A DNA stretch of 64,000 nucleotides, from assembly GCF_026891095.1 (NCBI RefSeq), contig NZ_JAPTNL010000004.1, positions 62,001 through 126,000 of the forward strand, written 5' to 3'. The stretch comes from Roseovarius salincola. GTDB lineage: Bacteria; Pseudomonadota; Alphaproteobacteria; Rhodobacterales; Rhodobacteraceae. This document shows positions 10,076 to 19,359 of the stretch, one piece after another (position 1 is the first letter of the stretch; the number at the start of each line of letters is the position of its first letter). The notes below the pieces were generated by a model. The model was not told the DNA's origin. It made no database searches and saw only the letters and a list, made by a program, of their open reading frames with translations. The position numbers and the translations under genes were made by a program.

Positions 10076-11458
10076 ATGGGTGTTCAGGACGCAATCGCCG
10101 AGATTTCCACATTTCTAGGGCAACGGATCACCCGGTCCAAGTCCGATCTGGACATTCATGGCCGCAGCGAAAGCCATTTCCCCCAATCGCCCCCCGATGC
10201 CGTCGCCTATCCCGAGACCACCGACGAGGTCGCACGCCTCGTGCGGGTCTGCGCCGCGCATGGCTGTCCGGTGATCGGCTGGGGCACGGGCACCTCGCTC
10301 GAAGGGCAGGCGCAGGCCTTCGATGGCGGTATCGTGGTGGACTTCACTCGGATGAACCGGATACTGGACATCCGCGCCGAGGACATGGACGTGACTTTGC
10401 AACCCGGCGTCACACGCGAGGCGCTCAACCAGGAACTGCGCGCCACGGGGCTGTTCTTTCCGGTCGATCCCGGCGCCAATGCCTCGCTCGGAGGCATGGC
10501 CTCGACCCGCGCCAGCGGCACCACGGCGGTGCGCTACGGCACCATGCGCGACAACGTGCTGGGGCTCGAGATCGTGACCCCCGCGGGCGAGGTGATCCGC
10601 ACCGGCAGCCGCGCGCGCAAATCCTCCAGCGGGTATGATCTGACGGCGCTGTTCGTGGGGGCCGAGGGCACATTGGGGCTGATCACCGAACTCACGCTGC
10701 GCCTGCATGGCCAGCCCGAGGCCGTTTCCAGCGCGGTTTGCGGCTTCGCCAGCGTGGGCGACGCGGTCGCGGCGGTGATCGAAACCATCCAGATGGGCCT
10801 GCCGATGGCCCGGATCGAACTGATGGACAGCGCCAGTGTCGCCGCCGTCAACGCCTATGCGGGGATGGAGCTGCCGGAAACACCGCATCTGCTGCTGGAA
10901 TTTCACGGCTCGGAAACCGGCGTCGCCGAACAGGCCGAAACCTTCGGCATGATCGCCACCGAACATGACGGCACCGGCTTTGACTGGGCCACCCGGCCCG
11001 AGGAGCGCAACGCGCTCTGGACCATGCGTCACAACGCCTATCACGCGATCCTCGGCGCGCGCCCGGGCGCGCGGGCGCTCGTGACCGACCTCTGCGTGCC
11101 GATCTCGCGCCTTGCCGAGGCGATCGAGGCCACCCAGGCGGACCTCGCGCAAACCGGCATCGAGGGGCCGATCCTCGGGCATGTGGGCGACGGTAATTTC
11201 CACGCCATCCTGTTGTTTGACGAAACCGACCACAAGGCCGCCGCCGCCGCCAGCGCGCTGTCGGAACGCATGGTGCTGCGCGCGCTGGACCTTGGCGGGA
11301 CCGCCACCGGCGAACACGGGATCGGGCGCGGGAAACTGGGTTACATGGCGCGCGAACATGGCGGCGGATGGGCGATGATGGGTGCGCTGAAACAGGCGCT
11401 CGATCCCGGCAATATCATGAATCCCGGCAAGCTGGTGCCACCGCACGATCCAACCTGA
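10076..11458 (+). CDS. FAD-binding oxidoreductase, D-lactate/glycolate dehydrogenase (GlcD/LDHD) type
   Basis: A flavoprotein of 460 residues that probably oxidises a D-2-hydroxy acid such as D-lactate or glycolate. The N-terminal PCMH-type FAD domain (residues about 40-215) shows YPETTDEVARLVRVCAAHGCPVIGWGTGTSLEGQ, the pyrophosphate-binding PGANASLGGMASTRASGTTAVRYG, and GAEGTLGLITELTLRL. The C-terminal FAD-linked oxidase domain ends with the family motif GTATGEHGIGRGKLGYM and DPGNIMNPGKLV. No glcE/glcF partners lie nearby, which favours a stand-alone D-lactate dehydrogenase over a GlcDEF complex. The exact substrate is inference. Confidence 0.9.
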   Translation: MGVQDAIAEISTFLGQRITRSKSDLDIHGRSESHFPQSPPDAVAYPETTDEVARLVRVCAAHGCPVIGWGTGTSLEGQAQAFDGGIVVDFTRMNRILDIRAEDMDVTLQPGVTREALNQELRATGLFFPVDPGANASLGGMASTRASGTTAVRYGTMRDNVLGLEIVTPAGEVIRTGSRARKSSSGYDLTALFVGAEGTLGLITELTLRLHGQPEAVSSAVCGFASVGDAVAAVIETIQMGLPMARIELMDSASVAAVNAYAGMELPETPHLLLEFHGSETGVAEQAETFGMIATEHDGTGFDWATRPEERNALWTMRHNAYHAILGARPGARALVTDLCVPISRLAEAIEATQADLAQTGIEGPILGHVGDGNFHAILLFDETDHKAAAAASALSERMVLRALDLGGTATGEHGIGRGKLGYMAREHGGGWAMMGALKQALDPGNIMNPGKLVPPHDPT

Positions 11459-11486
11459 CGCGGGATCACGCATGGCGCGGACGGTC

Positions 11487-11551
11487 GGGGGCGCTGCCCC
11501 CGCCGCGGCCCGGGGCCGCGACTCCCCCGAGGTATTTTTCGCCAGATGAAG
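11487..11551 (+). repeat. dispersed intergenic repeat, copy 2 (between convergent genes)
   Basis: GGGGGCGCTGCCCCC hairpin, then a GC-rich second hairpin (gccgcggcccggggccgcg), then ACTCCCCCGAGGTATTTTTC and GCCAGATGAAG. It fills the gap between the ends of the GlcD-like gene and recN, ending 6 bases from the recN stop. It could act as a terminator for the plus-strand gene, but the T-run is only five bases long and lies 8 bases beyond the second hairpin. Confidence 0.85.
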
Positions 11552-11557
11552 CCGCGA

Positions 11558-13207
11558 TCAGCCCGCCATCAGGGCCTCGGCGGCGGCGCGGGCCTCGTCG
11601 GTGATCCGGTCCCCCGACAGCATCCGGGCGATCTCGTCGATCCGCGCATCCTGCGCGAGCGGCACCACACTCGAGAGCGTCGCACCATCCGCCACCGTCT
11701 TTTCCACCCGCCAGTGATGCGCGCCGCGCGCCGCCACCTGCGGTGAATGGGTCACCACCAGCACCTGCCCGCCATCGGCAAGCTGCGCAAGGCGGCGCCC
11801 CACCGCATCCGCCGTCGCACCGCCGACGCCACGGTCGATCTCGTCGAAGATCATGGTGAGCCCGCTTTCGGCCCCGGTCAGGCAAACCTTGAGCGCCAGG
11901 AGGAAGCGGCTGAGCTCGCCCCCCGATGCGATCTTGTTGAGCGGCCCCGCCGGGGCGCCAGGATTTGTGGCCACGGTGAAAGTGACAGCGTCGCGCCCCT
12001 CGGGGCCGGGATCGGCGGCGGTGATGGCGGTGGTGAAGGCCGCGCGCTCCATCTTGAGCGGGGCGAGCTCGTCGCGCATCGCGCCGTCAAGCGCCGCCGC
12101 GGCCTCGGCGCGCGCGGCGCTGAGCGCGGTTGCGGCCGCGTCATAAGTCTGTTCCGCGGCGCGCAGCGACTGGCGCAACGCCTCGAGATCGGAATCCCCC
12201 TGTTCGAGCGAGGCAAGGCGCGCGCGCAAATCACCGGCGAAATCGCCCAGATCATCCGCCCCGACACCATGTTTGCGCGCCAGCGCCCGGATCGCGAACA
12301 GGCGCTCCTCGGTTTCTTCCAGCTCGATCGGGTTGAAGGTCAGCGCCTCGAGGCAGCGCGCCACGCCCTGCGCGGCCTCGTCGAGTTCAACCATCGCCCG
12401 GCCAAGCGCCGCGATCGGCGCATCAAGCTGCGCCTCGGCGCGCGGCGCCACCCCTTCGAGCCAGCGCAGCGCATCGCCCGCCGCCCCTTCGGCCCCCTCC
12501 TGGCCAAGCGCGGCCTGCGCGCGGTTGATATCCTCGCAGATCCGTTCGGCTTGCTGCATCAGGCGGCGGCGCGCATCAAGCGCCTCATCCTCGCCGGGCT
12601 GCGGATCGAGCGCATCGAGCTCGGCCACCGCATGGCGCAGGAAATCTTCCTCGGCGCGCACCGATTCCAACGCCGCTTCGGCGGCCCCGAGCGCCTTTTG
12701 CGCCGCCGCCACGCCGCGCCATGCGCTGCGCGTATCCGATTTCAGCCCCTCGAGCCGGCCATAAGCGTCGAGAAGCACCCGGTGCCCGCGCGGATCGAGC
12801 AGACCCCGGTCGTCCTGCTGGCCGTGCAGTTCCACCAGCGTATCCGAAAGCCGGCGCAGCACCTCGCCCGAGCAGCGCCGGTCATTGACCCAGGCGGTCT
12901 TGCGCCCGTCGCGCGTGTTGACCCGGCGCAGGATCAGCTCGTCACCCAGGGGCAGCCCCGCCTCTTCGAGCACGTCGCGCGCGCCGTGGCCCTCGGGCAG
13001 ATCGAATACCGCCGTCACCTCGCCCTGATCCGCGCCCTGGCGCACCAGTTCGGCGCGCCCGCGCCAGCCCAACACGAAGCCCAGCGAATCCAGCAGGATC
13101 GACTTGCCCGCGCCGGTCTCGCCGGTCAGCACGTTGAGCCCGGGCTGAAAGGCCAGGTCGAGATGGTCGATAATCAGGATATTGCGGATATCAAGCGCGC
13201 GCAGCAT
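11558..13207 (-). CDS. recN: DNA repair protein RecN
   Basis: RecN is an SMC-like ATPase acting early in double-strand-break repair. The 549 residues are the usual length. The N-terminus MLRALDIRNILIIDHLDLAFQPGLNVLTGETGAGKSILLD holds the Walker A motif GETGAGKS (29-36). The middle is Ala/Glu-rich coiled coil on both sides of about residue 270. The C-terminal half has the ABC signature SGGELSRFLLALKVCL, the Walker B motif TMIFDEIDRGVGG and the histidine-switch segment QVLVVTHSPQVAARGAHH. It is the last gene of the minus-strand dcw run, after bamD, separated from it by a 10-bp perfect hairpin. Confidence 0.96.
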   Translation of the reverse strand: MLRALDIRNILIIDHLDLAFQPGLNVLTGETGAGKSILLDSLGFVLGWRGRAELVRQGADQGEVTAVFDLPEGHGARDVLEEAGLPLGDELILRRVNTRDGRKTAWVNDRRCSGEVLRRLSDTLVELHGQQDDRGLLDPRGHRVLLDAYGRLEGLKSDTRSAWRGVAAAQKALGAAEAALESVRAEEDFLRHAVAELDALDPQPGEDEALDARRRLMQQAERICEDINRAQAALGQEGAEGAAGDALRWLEGVAPRAEAQLDAPIAALGRAMVELDEAAQGVARCLEALTFNPIELEETEERLFAIRALARKHGVGADDLGDFAGDLRARLASLEQGDSDLEALRQSLRAAEQTYDAAATALSAARAEAAAALDGAMRDELAPLKMERAAFTTAITAADPGPEGRDAVTFTVATNPGAPAGPLNKIASGGELSRFLLALKVCLTGAESGLTMIFDEIDRGVGGATADAVGRRLAQLADGGQVLVVTHSPQVAARGAHHWRVEKTVADGATLSSVVPLAQDARIDEIARMLSGDRITDEARAAAEALMAG

Positions 13208-13219
13208 CGGAGGTTTCCC

Positions 13220-13243
13220 GGTTGCGGGGCAGGCCCCGCAACC
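13220..13243 (-). other. 10-bp perfect stem-loop in the bamD-recN gap
   Basis: GGTTGCGGGG and CCCCGCAACC are perfect arms around the four bases CAGG. The hairpin lies 3 bases after the bamD stop and ends 12 bases before the recN ATG. No U-run follows, so a simple intrinsic terminator is unlikely. It could tune recN translation or protect the bamD 3' end. Confidence 0.6.
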
Positions 13244-13246
13244 CCT

Positions 13247-14095
13247 TTACAACCAACGGCCCTGGATCATCTGGCGATAGACCTGGCGCAGCCAGTTGTC
13301 GCCCGCCGCCTCCAGCGTGAGCCCCTGCCCCGTCAACAGCTTGTAGCTGTCCTCATACCATTTGGTGCCCCGGAAATTATATCCCAGGATCGCACCGGCG
13401 GTGCGGGCCTCGTCGGTGAGACCCAGCGACAGATACGCCTCCACAAGACGATGCAACGCCTCGGGCGTGTGGCTGGTGGTCTGGAAATCCTCGACCACGA
13501 CGCGGAATCGATTGACCGCCGCGGCGAAATGATCGCGCTTGAGGTAATAGCGCCCGATTTCCATTTCCTTCGAGGCCAGATGATCGAAGGCCAGATCGAA
13601 TTTCAGGATCGCCGAGCGGGCATATTCGCTGTCGGGATAGCGCTCGATGACCTCGCGCAGGGCTTGCAGCGCCTGGAAGGTCAGGCCCTGATCGCGCCCC
13701 ACCTCGTCGATCTGGTCGTAATAGCTGAGCGCCAGCAGGTATTGCGCATAGCCGGCATCCTCATCGGTGGGATAGAAATCGATATAGCGCTGCGCGGCGG
13801 CGCGGCTGTTCTCGTAATCCTTGTCCTTGTGATAGGAGAAGGCCTGCATGATCAGCGCCCGCTTGGCCCATTCCGAATAGGGGTAAAGCCGCTCGACCTG
13901 GCCGAACACATCGGCGGCCTGGCCGGGATTGTTGCGCGCCAGATCGTATTCGGCGCGCTCGAATATCTGCTGGGCTGTGTATTGTTCGAAATCGACATCG
14001 CCGCGATCAATGCGTGCTCTGTCACCACAGGCCGCGAGGCTCAGGCCCACGACGATTGCACCGACCAGCTTTGCCCGGGACTTGCCGATTGTCAT
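13247..14095 (-). CDS. bamD: outer membrane assembly lipoprotein BamD (ComL/YfiO)
   Basis: BamD is the essential lipoprotein of the BAM complex that folds beta-barrel proteins into the outer membrane. The start at 14095 (MTIGKSRAKLVG) is favoured by an AGGTGA site about 8 bases upstream; a GTG at 14107 would add four residues. A lipobox LAAC places the lipidated Cys at residue 23. The mature part is a series of TPR helices, recognisable from AQQIFERAEYDLARNNPGQAADVFGQVERLYPYSEWAKRALIM and YPTDEDAGYAQYLLALSYYDQI. The length of 282 residues is normal. It follows lpxC on the same strand after about 110 bases, as in other alphaproteobacterial dcw clusters. Confidence 0.95.
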   Translation of the reverse strand: MTIGKSRAKLVGAIVVGLSLAACGDRARIDRGDVDFEQYTAQQIFERAEYDLARNNPGQAADVFGQVERLYPYSEWAKRALIMQAFSYHKDKDYENSRAAAQRYIDFYPTDEDAGYAQYLLALSYYDQIDEVGRDQGLTFQALQALREVIERYPDSEYARSAILKFDLAFDHLASKEMEIGRYYLKRDHFAAAVNRFRVVVEDFQTTSHTPEALHRLVEAYLSLGLTDEARTAGAILGYNFRGTKWYEDSYKLLTGQGLTLEAAGDNWLRQVYRQMIQGRWL

Positions 14096-14206
14096 GCTCG
14101 AACTCACCTATCTTGCGCGATGCCGGGGTCGAACCCCACGTTTCACGTCTGGTCCTAGCACATAAATTTCCGGTGCAAAACGTCTTTGGCGGTTTTATTC
14201 CCCCGC

Positions 14207-15139
14207 TCAGGCGACTTCCGGAATCTCGCCCCAATGAACACCGGCGCCGGGAAGATGTCCCGCCATCACGCTGTCGCACAGAACGGTTTCATGGCTATCG
14301 GGGCGCGAAAACAGCTCGCGCAGAAGATCGTTGGTCACGGCGTGACCCGCGCGGATGCCCTGGTAATGGCCCAGTATGGGCAGCCCGGCGAGACCCAGAT
14401 CGCCCACCGCATCCAGCATCTTGTGGCGCACGGCCTCGTCCGCATGACGCAGACCGCCGGGGCTCAGAACCTGCTCGCCATCGACGACCACGGCATTTTC
14501 CAGCGTCCCGCCAAGCGCCAGCCCGTTGGCGCGCATCATGTCCACATCCGCCTTGCGGCAGAAAGTGCGGCTGTTGGAAAGCTCACGCACGAAGCTGCCA
14601 TTGGACATGTTGAGAACCTTGCGCTGGCTGCCGATCGCGGCATCCTCGAAATCAATGGCGAATTCGATCGTCAGGTTGTCATGCGGCAACAACCGCGCCA
14701 TCGCGGCGCCCCGGCGCACCTCGACCGGTTCAAGAATGCGCAGCGCCCGCACCTGGGCGTTCATGCGCCGCACACCGTGACGCAGGATACCGCGCACGAA
14801 AGCGGCCGAACTGCCATCGAGAATCGGAATCTCGGGACCGTCGATCTCGATCGTGGCATTGTGAATGCCACAGCCCACCAGCGCCGCCATGACATGTTCC
14901 ACCGTCGAGACCGTCACCCCGTGACGGTTCGTGAGACGGGTGCAGAGCGGTGTTTGCTGGACGTGATCCCACAGGCCCGGAATACGCCCGTGGCCCGTGG
15001 CCACATCGCTGCGGCGAAACACGATTCCCTGATCGGCCGCGGCGGGCAGGATCGTCGCACAGGCCGGTTCGCCGGAATGCAAACCTACCCCATGAAACGA
15101 GACCGGTGTCTGGATCGTTGTCTGCAAGACTGTCCTCAT
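14207..15139 (-). CDS. lpxC: UDP-3-O-acyl-N-acetylglucosamine deacetylase LpxC
   Basis: LpxC is the zinc-dependent deacetylase that commits precursors to lipid A. From the ATG at 15139 the protein has 310 residues and begins MRTVLQTTIQTPVSFHGVGLHSG; an open frame extends upstream to 15232, but the shorter start fits the family N-terminus. The zinc site is intact: H82 in STVEHVMAAL, and H239 and D243 in RHKMLDAVGDLGLAG. The catalytic H266 lies in GHYQGIRAGHAVTNDLL. An intrinsic terminator between ftsZ and lpxC on this strand implies lpxC has its own promoter in 15140-15300. bamD and recN follow. Confidence 0.96.
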   Translation of the reverse strand: MRTVLQTTIQTPVSFHGVGLHSGEPACATILPAAADQGIVFRRSDVATGHGRIPGLWDHVQQTPLCTRLTNRHGVTVSTVEHVMAALVGCGIHNATIEIDGPEIPILDGSSAAFVRGILRHGVRRMNAQVRALRILEPVEVRRGAAMARLLPHDNLTIEFAIDFEDAAIGSQRKVLNMSNGSFVRELSNSRTFCRKADVDMMRANGLALGGTLENAVVVDGEQVLSPGGLRHADEAVRHKMLDAVGDLGLAGLPILGHYQGIRAGHAVTNDLLRELFSRPDSHETVLCDSVMAGHLPGAGVHWGEIPEVA

Positions 15140-15301
15140 CCGTGCTTGAAGTGCACTGCTTGAAATCTTTCCAAATGGTTTAGATGCGTCGACGGCAAGG
15201 CTCAATTCAATCTTTGCAACGTAATGAAACATCGCCGCGCCCAGGCGGGCGGATTTTTGCCGATCATAGGCAGATTGGCGCCAAACCCCTGTTCATGAAC
15301 G

Positions 15302-15327
15302 AAAAAAGGGCCGCCCGAAGGCGGCCC
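15302..15327 (-). terminator. intrinsic terminator after ftsZ
   Basis: Read on the minus strand, a perfect 8-bp stem GGGCCGCC / GGCGGCCC with a stable TTCG tetraloop is followed at once by six U residues. It lies 24 bases past the ftsZ stop and separates the dcw transcript from lpxC. Confidence 0.95.
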
Positions 15328-15350
15328 GTTCTTACCATTCGATCCCAGGA

Positions 15351-16973
15351 TCAGTTCGCCTGTCGGCGCAGAAATGCCGGAATCTCGATCTGATCGTCGG
15401 TTTCTTCCTCCGGCTCGGGCGCGGGCTGGCGCGCCTGCGGCGCTTCCATGGTCGGCTGCTGGCGGGCCGGACGCTGGGGTTCCTGCTCCGCATGGCCGGT
15501 CATCCGGTTGATCAGCGAGTTGATACCGAAGCGCTGGCGCGGCTCGCCCTGCGGATCGCGCGCGGCGCTTTCCTGGGGCTGCTGCTGATCGCGGCGGCGT
15601 GCCTCGGGGGCCTTGCTGACAGCGGCCTGCAAACGGGCCATCGCCTCGGGCGACGGCGCGCCCGCCGCGCGCGGCGCGACATAGGCTTCCAGCTCGGCAT
15701 CGTCCTGATGGTCGTGATGCGCGGCGGACTCGAAGGTCTCGTTGCGCGGCTGGTAGGCCGGCGGCGGCAGGTCGTCATCCTGCATGCTGTCGGCGCGCTC
15801 CTCGAAGATATCCTCGTGCTGCTCTTCGGCAGCGGCGCGCTGCGTATCGAACTCGGGCTCGTTGAACAGGCCCGGTTCTGCGCTGGCGGCCACCGGCATC
15901 GGATCGTGGGCAGGCTCTTCGGCCGGCGCTTCGGCGGCAACGGGGCGCAGCGGTTCGGCCATGGAACGGTGCGGCACCGGCATGTCGCGCCCACTTGCGC
16001 TGGCGTCGATCCCGGTTGCCACGACACTGACGCGCATCGCGCCTTCCATGCTGGTATCCAGCGTCGAGCCAACGATGATATTGGCGTCGGGATCGACTTC
16101 CTCGCGGATGCGGTTGGCCGCCTCGTCAAGCTCGAACAGCGTCAGGTCATGACCGCCGGTGATGTTGATCAGCACGCCCTTGGCGCCCTTCAGGCTGATC
16201 TCGTCCAGCAGCGGGTTCGCGATGGCTTTCTCGGCCGCCTGGATGGCGCGATCCTCGCCGGAATCCTCGCCGGTGCCCATCATCGCCTTGCCCATCTCGT
16301 CCATCACGGCGCGCACATCGGCAAAGTCCAGATTGATGAGGCCGGGGCGCACCATCAGGTCGGTCACGCCCTTGACGCCCTGATACAGCACGTCATCCGC
16401 CATCGAGAACGCCTCGGTGAAGGTCGTCTTCTCATTGGCCAGACGGAACAGGTTCTGGTTGGGAATGATGATCAGCGTATCGACCATCTTTTGCAGCGCC
16501 TCGACGCCCTCCTCGGCCTGGCGCATCCGCTTGGCGCCCTCGAACTGGAACGGCTTGGTGACGACACCCACCGTCAGCACGCCCAGTTCACGCGCCGCCT
16601 GGGCGATGATGGGCGCAGCACCGGTGCCAGTCCCTCCGCCCATGCCCGCGGTGATGAAGCACATATGCGCGCCCGCCAGATGATCGACGATCTGTTCGAT
16701 ATTCTCTTCGGCAGCGGCAGCGCCGATCGTGGCCTTGGCGCCCGCGCCCAGCCCTTCGGTCACTTTCACGCCCAGCTGGACGCGGTGTTCTGCCTGGCTT
16801 TGCTGAAGCGCCTGCGCATCCGTGTTGGCAACGACAAAGTCAACACCGTCGAGTTGCTTGTCGATCATGTTGTTGACCGCGTTGCCCCCCGCGCCGCCAA
16901 CACCGAAAACGGTGATCCTCGGCTTCAGTTCGTTCTCCGGGTCCTGACCTGGCATCGTGAGATTCAATGTCAT
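15351..16973 (-). CDS. ftsZ: cell division protein FtsZ
   Basis: FtsZ is the tubulin-like GTPase that forms the division ring. The GTPase domain occupies residues about 18-320, with the tubulin signature GGGTGTG at 112-118 and the co-catalytic T7 loop in [14 protein letters not shown]. The protein is long (540 residues) because a linker of about 200 residues, rich in A, P, E and Q, separates the GTPase core from the conserved C-terminal tail [15 protein letters not shown] that binds FtsA. Long linkers are usual in alphaproteobacteria. ftsA lies 180 bases upstream, enough room for a dedicated ftsZ promoter, and a strong terminator follows. Confidence 0.97.
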   Translation of the reverse strand: MTLNLTMPGQDPENELKPRITVFGVGGAGGNAVNNMIDKQLDGVDFVVANTDAQALQQSQAEHRVQLGVKVTEGLGAGAKATIGAAAAEENIEQIVDHLAGAHMCFITAGMGGGTGTGAAPIIAQAARELGVLTVGVVTKPFQFEGAKRMRQAEEGVEALQKMVDTLIIIPNQNLFRLANEKTTFTEAFSMADDVLYQGVKGVTDLMVRPGLINLDFADVRAVMDEMGKAMMGTGEDSGEDRAIQAAEKAIANPLLDEISLKGAKGVLINITGGHDLTLFELDEAANRIREEVDPDANIIVGSTLDTSMEGAMRVSVVATGIDASASGRDMPVPHRSMAEPLRPVAAEAPAEEPAHDPMPVAASAEPGLFNEPEFDTQRAAAEEQHEDIFEERADSMQDDDLPPPAYQPRNETFESAAHHDHQDDAELEAYVAPRAAGAPSPEAMARLQAAVSKAPEARRRDQQQPQESAARDPQGEPRQRFGINSLINRMTGHAEQEPQRPARQQPTMEAPQARQPAPEPEEETDDQIEIPAFLRRQAN

Positions 16974-17153
16974 TGCTCTATCCGCCTGCTGTTGCGCCTG
17001 CCTCTGCCCGACAGACCGTTTTTCCGCCTAATCACCAGTATTCTTACCGATGCTTAACCCTTGCGTCACCCCAAAATCACCGAAATGACACAAAATATGG
17101 CCACATTTTTGCGCTAACACGCGGGATTTCGCCGATGTGACCATATCTAGCGA

Positions 17154-18488
17154 TCACCAATTATCCTTGAACCATTTCACAGCCCGCTTCAGCGAACGCG
17201 CCGGGTAGCGATCCACGGGAATCTCGAAGTCCCACCACTCGTCCTGGGGATTCGCCGCAAACAGGCACATCCCGACCGCACTCGAAAAGCCCGGACCGGT
17301 CGCCGCCTGCGGCAATCCATGCACTCTCAGCGGGCGCCCCAGCCGCACCTGGTGGCCCAGGATCTTGCTGGCCAGCCCGTCAAGCCCGGGGATCTGGCTG
17401 CCACCACCGGTCAGCACGATCTGCTGGCTTGGCAGGTGGTCGAAACCCGCAGCATCGAGCCGCGCGCGCACCTCTTCCAGTATTTCCTCGACGCGCGGAC
17501 GCATGATCCCGATCAGTTCGGCGCGACTGACCGTGCGCCGGTCATGTTCCCAATCGCCGGTTTCGCCGCCGATCTCGATCATGTCGCGGTCGTCCTGCCC
17601 GGTGGCGACAACACCGCCGTAAAACGTCTTGATGCGCTCGGCGGTGGCCTGTGGCACCTGCAATCCCATCGAGATATCGCCCGTCACATGATCGCCGCCC
17701 ATGCGCACGCTGTCGGCATAGATCATGTGCTTCTTGATGAAGATCGACACGCCCGCCGTGCCACCGCCAAGGTCGATACAGGCTGCACCCAGCTCCTGCT
17801 CGTCCTCCACCAGCGCCGAAATCCCGCTCACATAAGCCGAGCTGGCAATCCCCGCCAGCTCCAGATCGCAGCGCTTGACGCAATGGGCGATATTCTGGAT
17901 CGCGGCGCCATCCACCGTCAGCATATGCATGTCCGTGGACAGGGTCTGCCCCATCTGCCCGCGCGGATCGGCCAGCCCGCTGCGATGGTCCAGCGCGAAA
18001 TTCACCGGCTGCGCGTGCAGCACCTCGCGCCCCTCGCCGTAATCAGGCACGTCGCAGGCGCTCAGCACCCGGCTGATATCCTGCTCGCTGACATTGCGCC
18101 CCTCCAGATCGACCGCGCCGGCCAGCCCGTAGGAACGCGGCGCGGCCCCGGCGAAACAGGCGATCACATGATCGACCCGGATACCGGCCATCTTCTGCGC
18201 GGCCTGCAAGGCCGTGCGGATCGCGCGTTCGGTCTCGGCCATGGCGTTGACCTCGCCAAAGCGCACCCCGCGCGAGCGCGTCGTCGCCGCGCCGATCACC
18301 CGGAACCCCGCCTGCCCGGCCATCGCGCCGATCCCGTCGGAATCCACCAGCCGCGCGGTGCCGTCGAACCGCAGCACCAGGCAGGCGATCTTCGAGGTCC
18401 CCACGTCCAGCACCGCCACGACGCCGCGTTGCATCGCCGCCTTGCGCATGTTGCGCATCGCCCGTTGGGTTTCGTAGAGCTCGATCAT
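17154..18488 (-). CDS. ftsA: cell division protein FtsA
   Basis: FtsA is the actin-like ATPase that anchors FtsZ to the membrane. The 444 residues contain the phosphate-1 motif VVAVLDVGTSKIACLVLR (about 23-40), the phosphate-2 segment CIDLGGGTAGVSIF (about 228-241) and the adenosine motif QQIVLTGGGSQIPGL near residue 370. The C-terminus ends in the amphipathic-helix-like SLKRAVKWFKDNW expected to bind membrane. ftsQ ends 4 bases upstream, so the two are cotranscribed; the open reading frame starts MIELYETQRAMRNMRKAAMQRG. Confidence 0.96.
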   Translation of the reverse strand: MIELYETQRAMRNMRKAAMQRGVVAVLDVGTSKIACLVLRFDGTARLVDSDGIGAMAGQAGFRVIGAATTRSRGVRFGEVNAMAETERAIRTALQAAQKMAGIRVDHVIACFAGAAPRSYGLAGAVDLEGRNVSEQDISRVLSACDVPDYGEGREVLHAQPVNFALDHRSGLADPRGQMGQTLSTDMHMLTVDGAAIQNIAHCVKRCDLELAGIASSAYVSGISALVEDEQELGAACIDLGGGTAGVSIFIKKHMIYADSVRMGGDHVTGDISMGLQVPQATAERIKTFYGGVVATGQDDRDMIEIGGETGDWEHDRRTVSRAELIGIMRPRVEEILEEVRARLDAAGFDHLPSQQIVLTGGGSQIPGLDGLASKILGHQVRLGRPLRVHGLPQAATGPGFSSAVGMCLFAANPQDEWWDFEIPVDRYPARSLKRAVKWFKDNW

Positions 18489-18492
18489 CGTT

Positions 18493-19359
18493 TCATTCCG
18501 CCCCGACTGTCATCTTCGTTACCCGCAACCAGTCTTCGACCGCGCGGGGGTTCATTCTTATGGTGGGCCGTGCGGCCAGCCGCATATCAACTGCCACCAG
18601 GTCACGCGCCAGCATGTCCTGCGCCTCGTCCAGCGCCAGAACCCGTTCCAGCGCCCGCACCGGGTTACGCTCGGGCAGCAGGATGCGCTGATCGCGGTCC
18701 AGAACCACGTCCCAGCGCCGCTCGCCAATCCTGACCAGCCCGCGCAGGCGCGGCTCGATCGGGGCGGCGGCGCGGATGATCTCCAGCGCCTCGGGCACCG
18801 CCCTGTCCGCGCCTTCGCCCACCACCAGCGGCAGGTCGGCGCGATCCTGTCGCGCCAGCAAGTCAGCGACCACGACGCCGTCCATATCGACCGCGCCCAG
18901 CCCGTCGCGCGTGCGCCACAGCGCCACCGGCTCGCGCTCGGTGACCCGCGCCGCCAGGATACCACCCCGCCGCACCCGCAGGCTGGCCGAGGCCACCGCC
19001 GGCAGCCCCTCGATCATCTCGCGTACATGCTCGAGATCCAGATCGAACGAGCTCGCCGGCAGATCGAAGGGAAATATCTCGCGGATATCCTCCTCGACGC
19101 GGGTGCTCGCGCCCTCGACGCTCAGCAGTTCCACCATGAATTCGGGCCGTGTCTCGAAATCCCGGCGCAGATCCGCAACCGTGGCCGTCACCGCCTCGCG
19201 CCGCGCCTCGTCGGCGAAATAACCCAGCCCCAGCGCCGCGATCACCCCCAGCGGCACGCCAAAGCGCAACGCCTTGCGAAACATGGGCGTCAGCATCAGC
19301 CGCTGAAACCGGTAGGACCAGCGCGACGGCGCGGGATCGGGGCGCGTCACCTGTTGCAT
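18493..19359 (-). CDS. ftsQ: cell division protein FtsQ
   Basis: FtsQ is a bitopic membrane protein of the divisome that links early and late proteins. I place the start at the ATG at 19359 because GGTGGAGGA lies 6 bases upstream; an earlier GTG at 19386 lies deep inside ddl. The resulting 288 residues have a cytoplasmic tail, one transmembrane segment at about residues 33-49 ([17 protein letters not shown]), a POTRA domain ([24 protein letters not shown]...[21 protein letters not shown]) and the FtsQ beta domain. The gene overlaps the ddl end by 13 bases. Confidence 0.94.
   Translation of the reverse strand: MQQVTRPDPAPSRWSYRFQRLMLTPMFRKALRFGVPLGVIAALGLGYFADEARREAVTATVADLRRDFETRPEFMVELLSVEGASTRVEEDIREIFPFDLPASSFDLDLEHVREMIEGLPAVASASLRVRRGGILAARVTEREPVALWRTRDGLGAVDMDGVVVADLLARQDRADLPLVVGEGADRAVPEALEIIRAAAPIEPRLRGLVRIGERRWDVVLDRDQRILLPERNPVRALERVLALDEAQDMLARDLVAVDMRLAARPTIRMNPRAVEDWLRVTKMTVGAE

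Noticed and set aside
14114..14128. A T-arm-like GGGGTTCGACCCC element (minus strand) upstream of bamD, suggesting a tRNA.
   Set aside because: No acceptor stem, anticodon arm or D arm can be built around it; it is only a short hairpin.
11747..14158. Very long open frame on the plus strand antisense to recN and bamD (about 800 codons).
   Set aside because: It mirrors two well-supported genes in high-GC DNA, is extremely Arg/Ala/His-rich and has no family features.
17045..17060. Possible CtrA box upstream of ftsZ (TTAAGCATCGGTAA).
   Set aside because: The second half is GTAA and the spacing is off by one; one good half-site is too common to claim.
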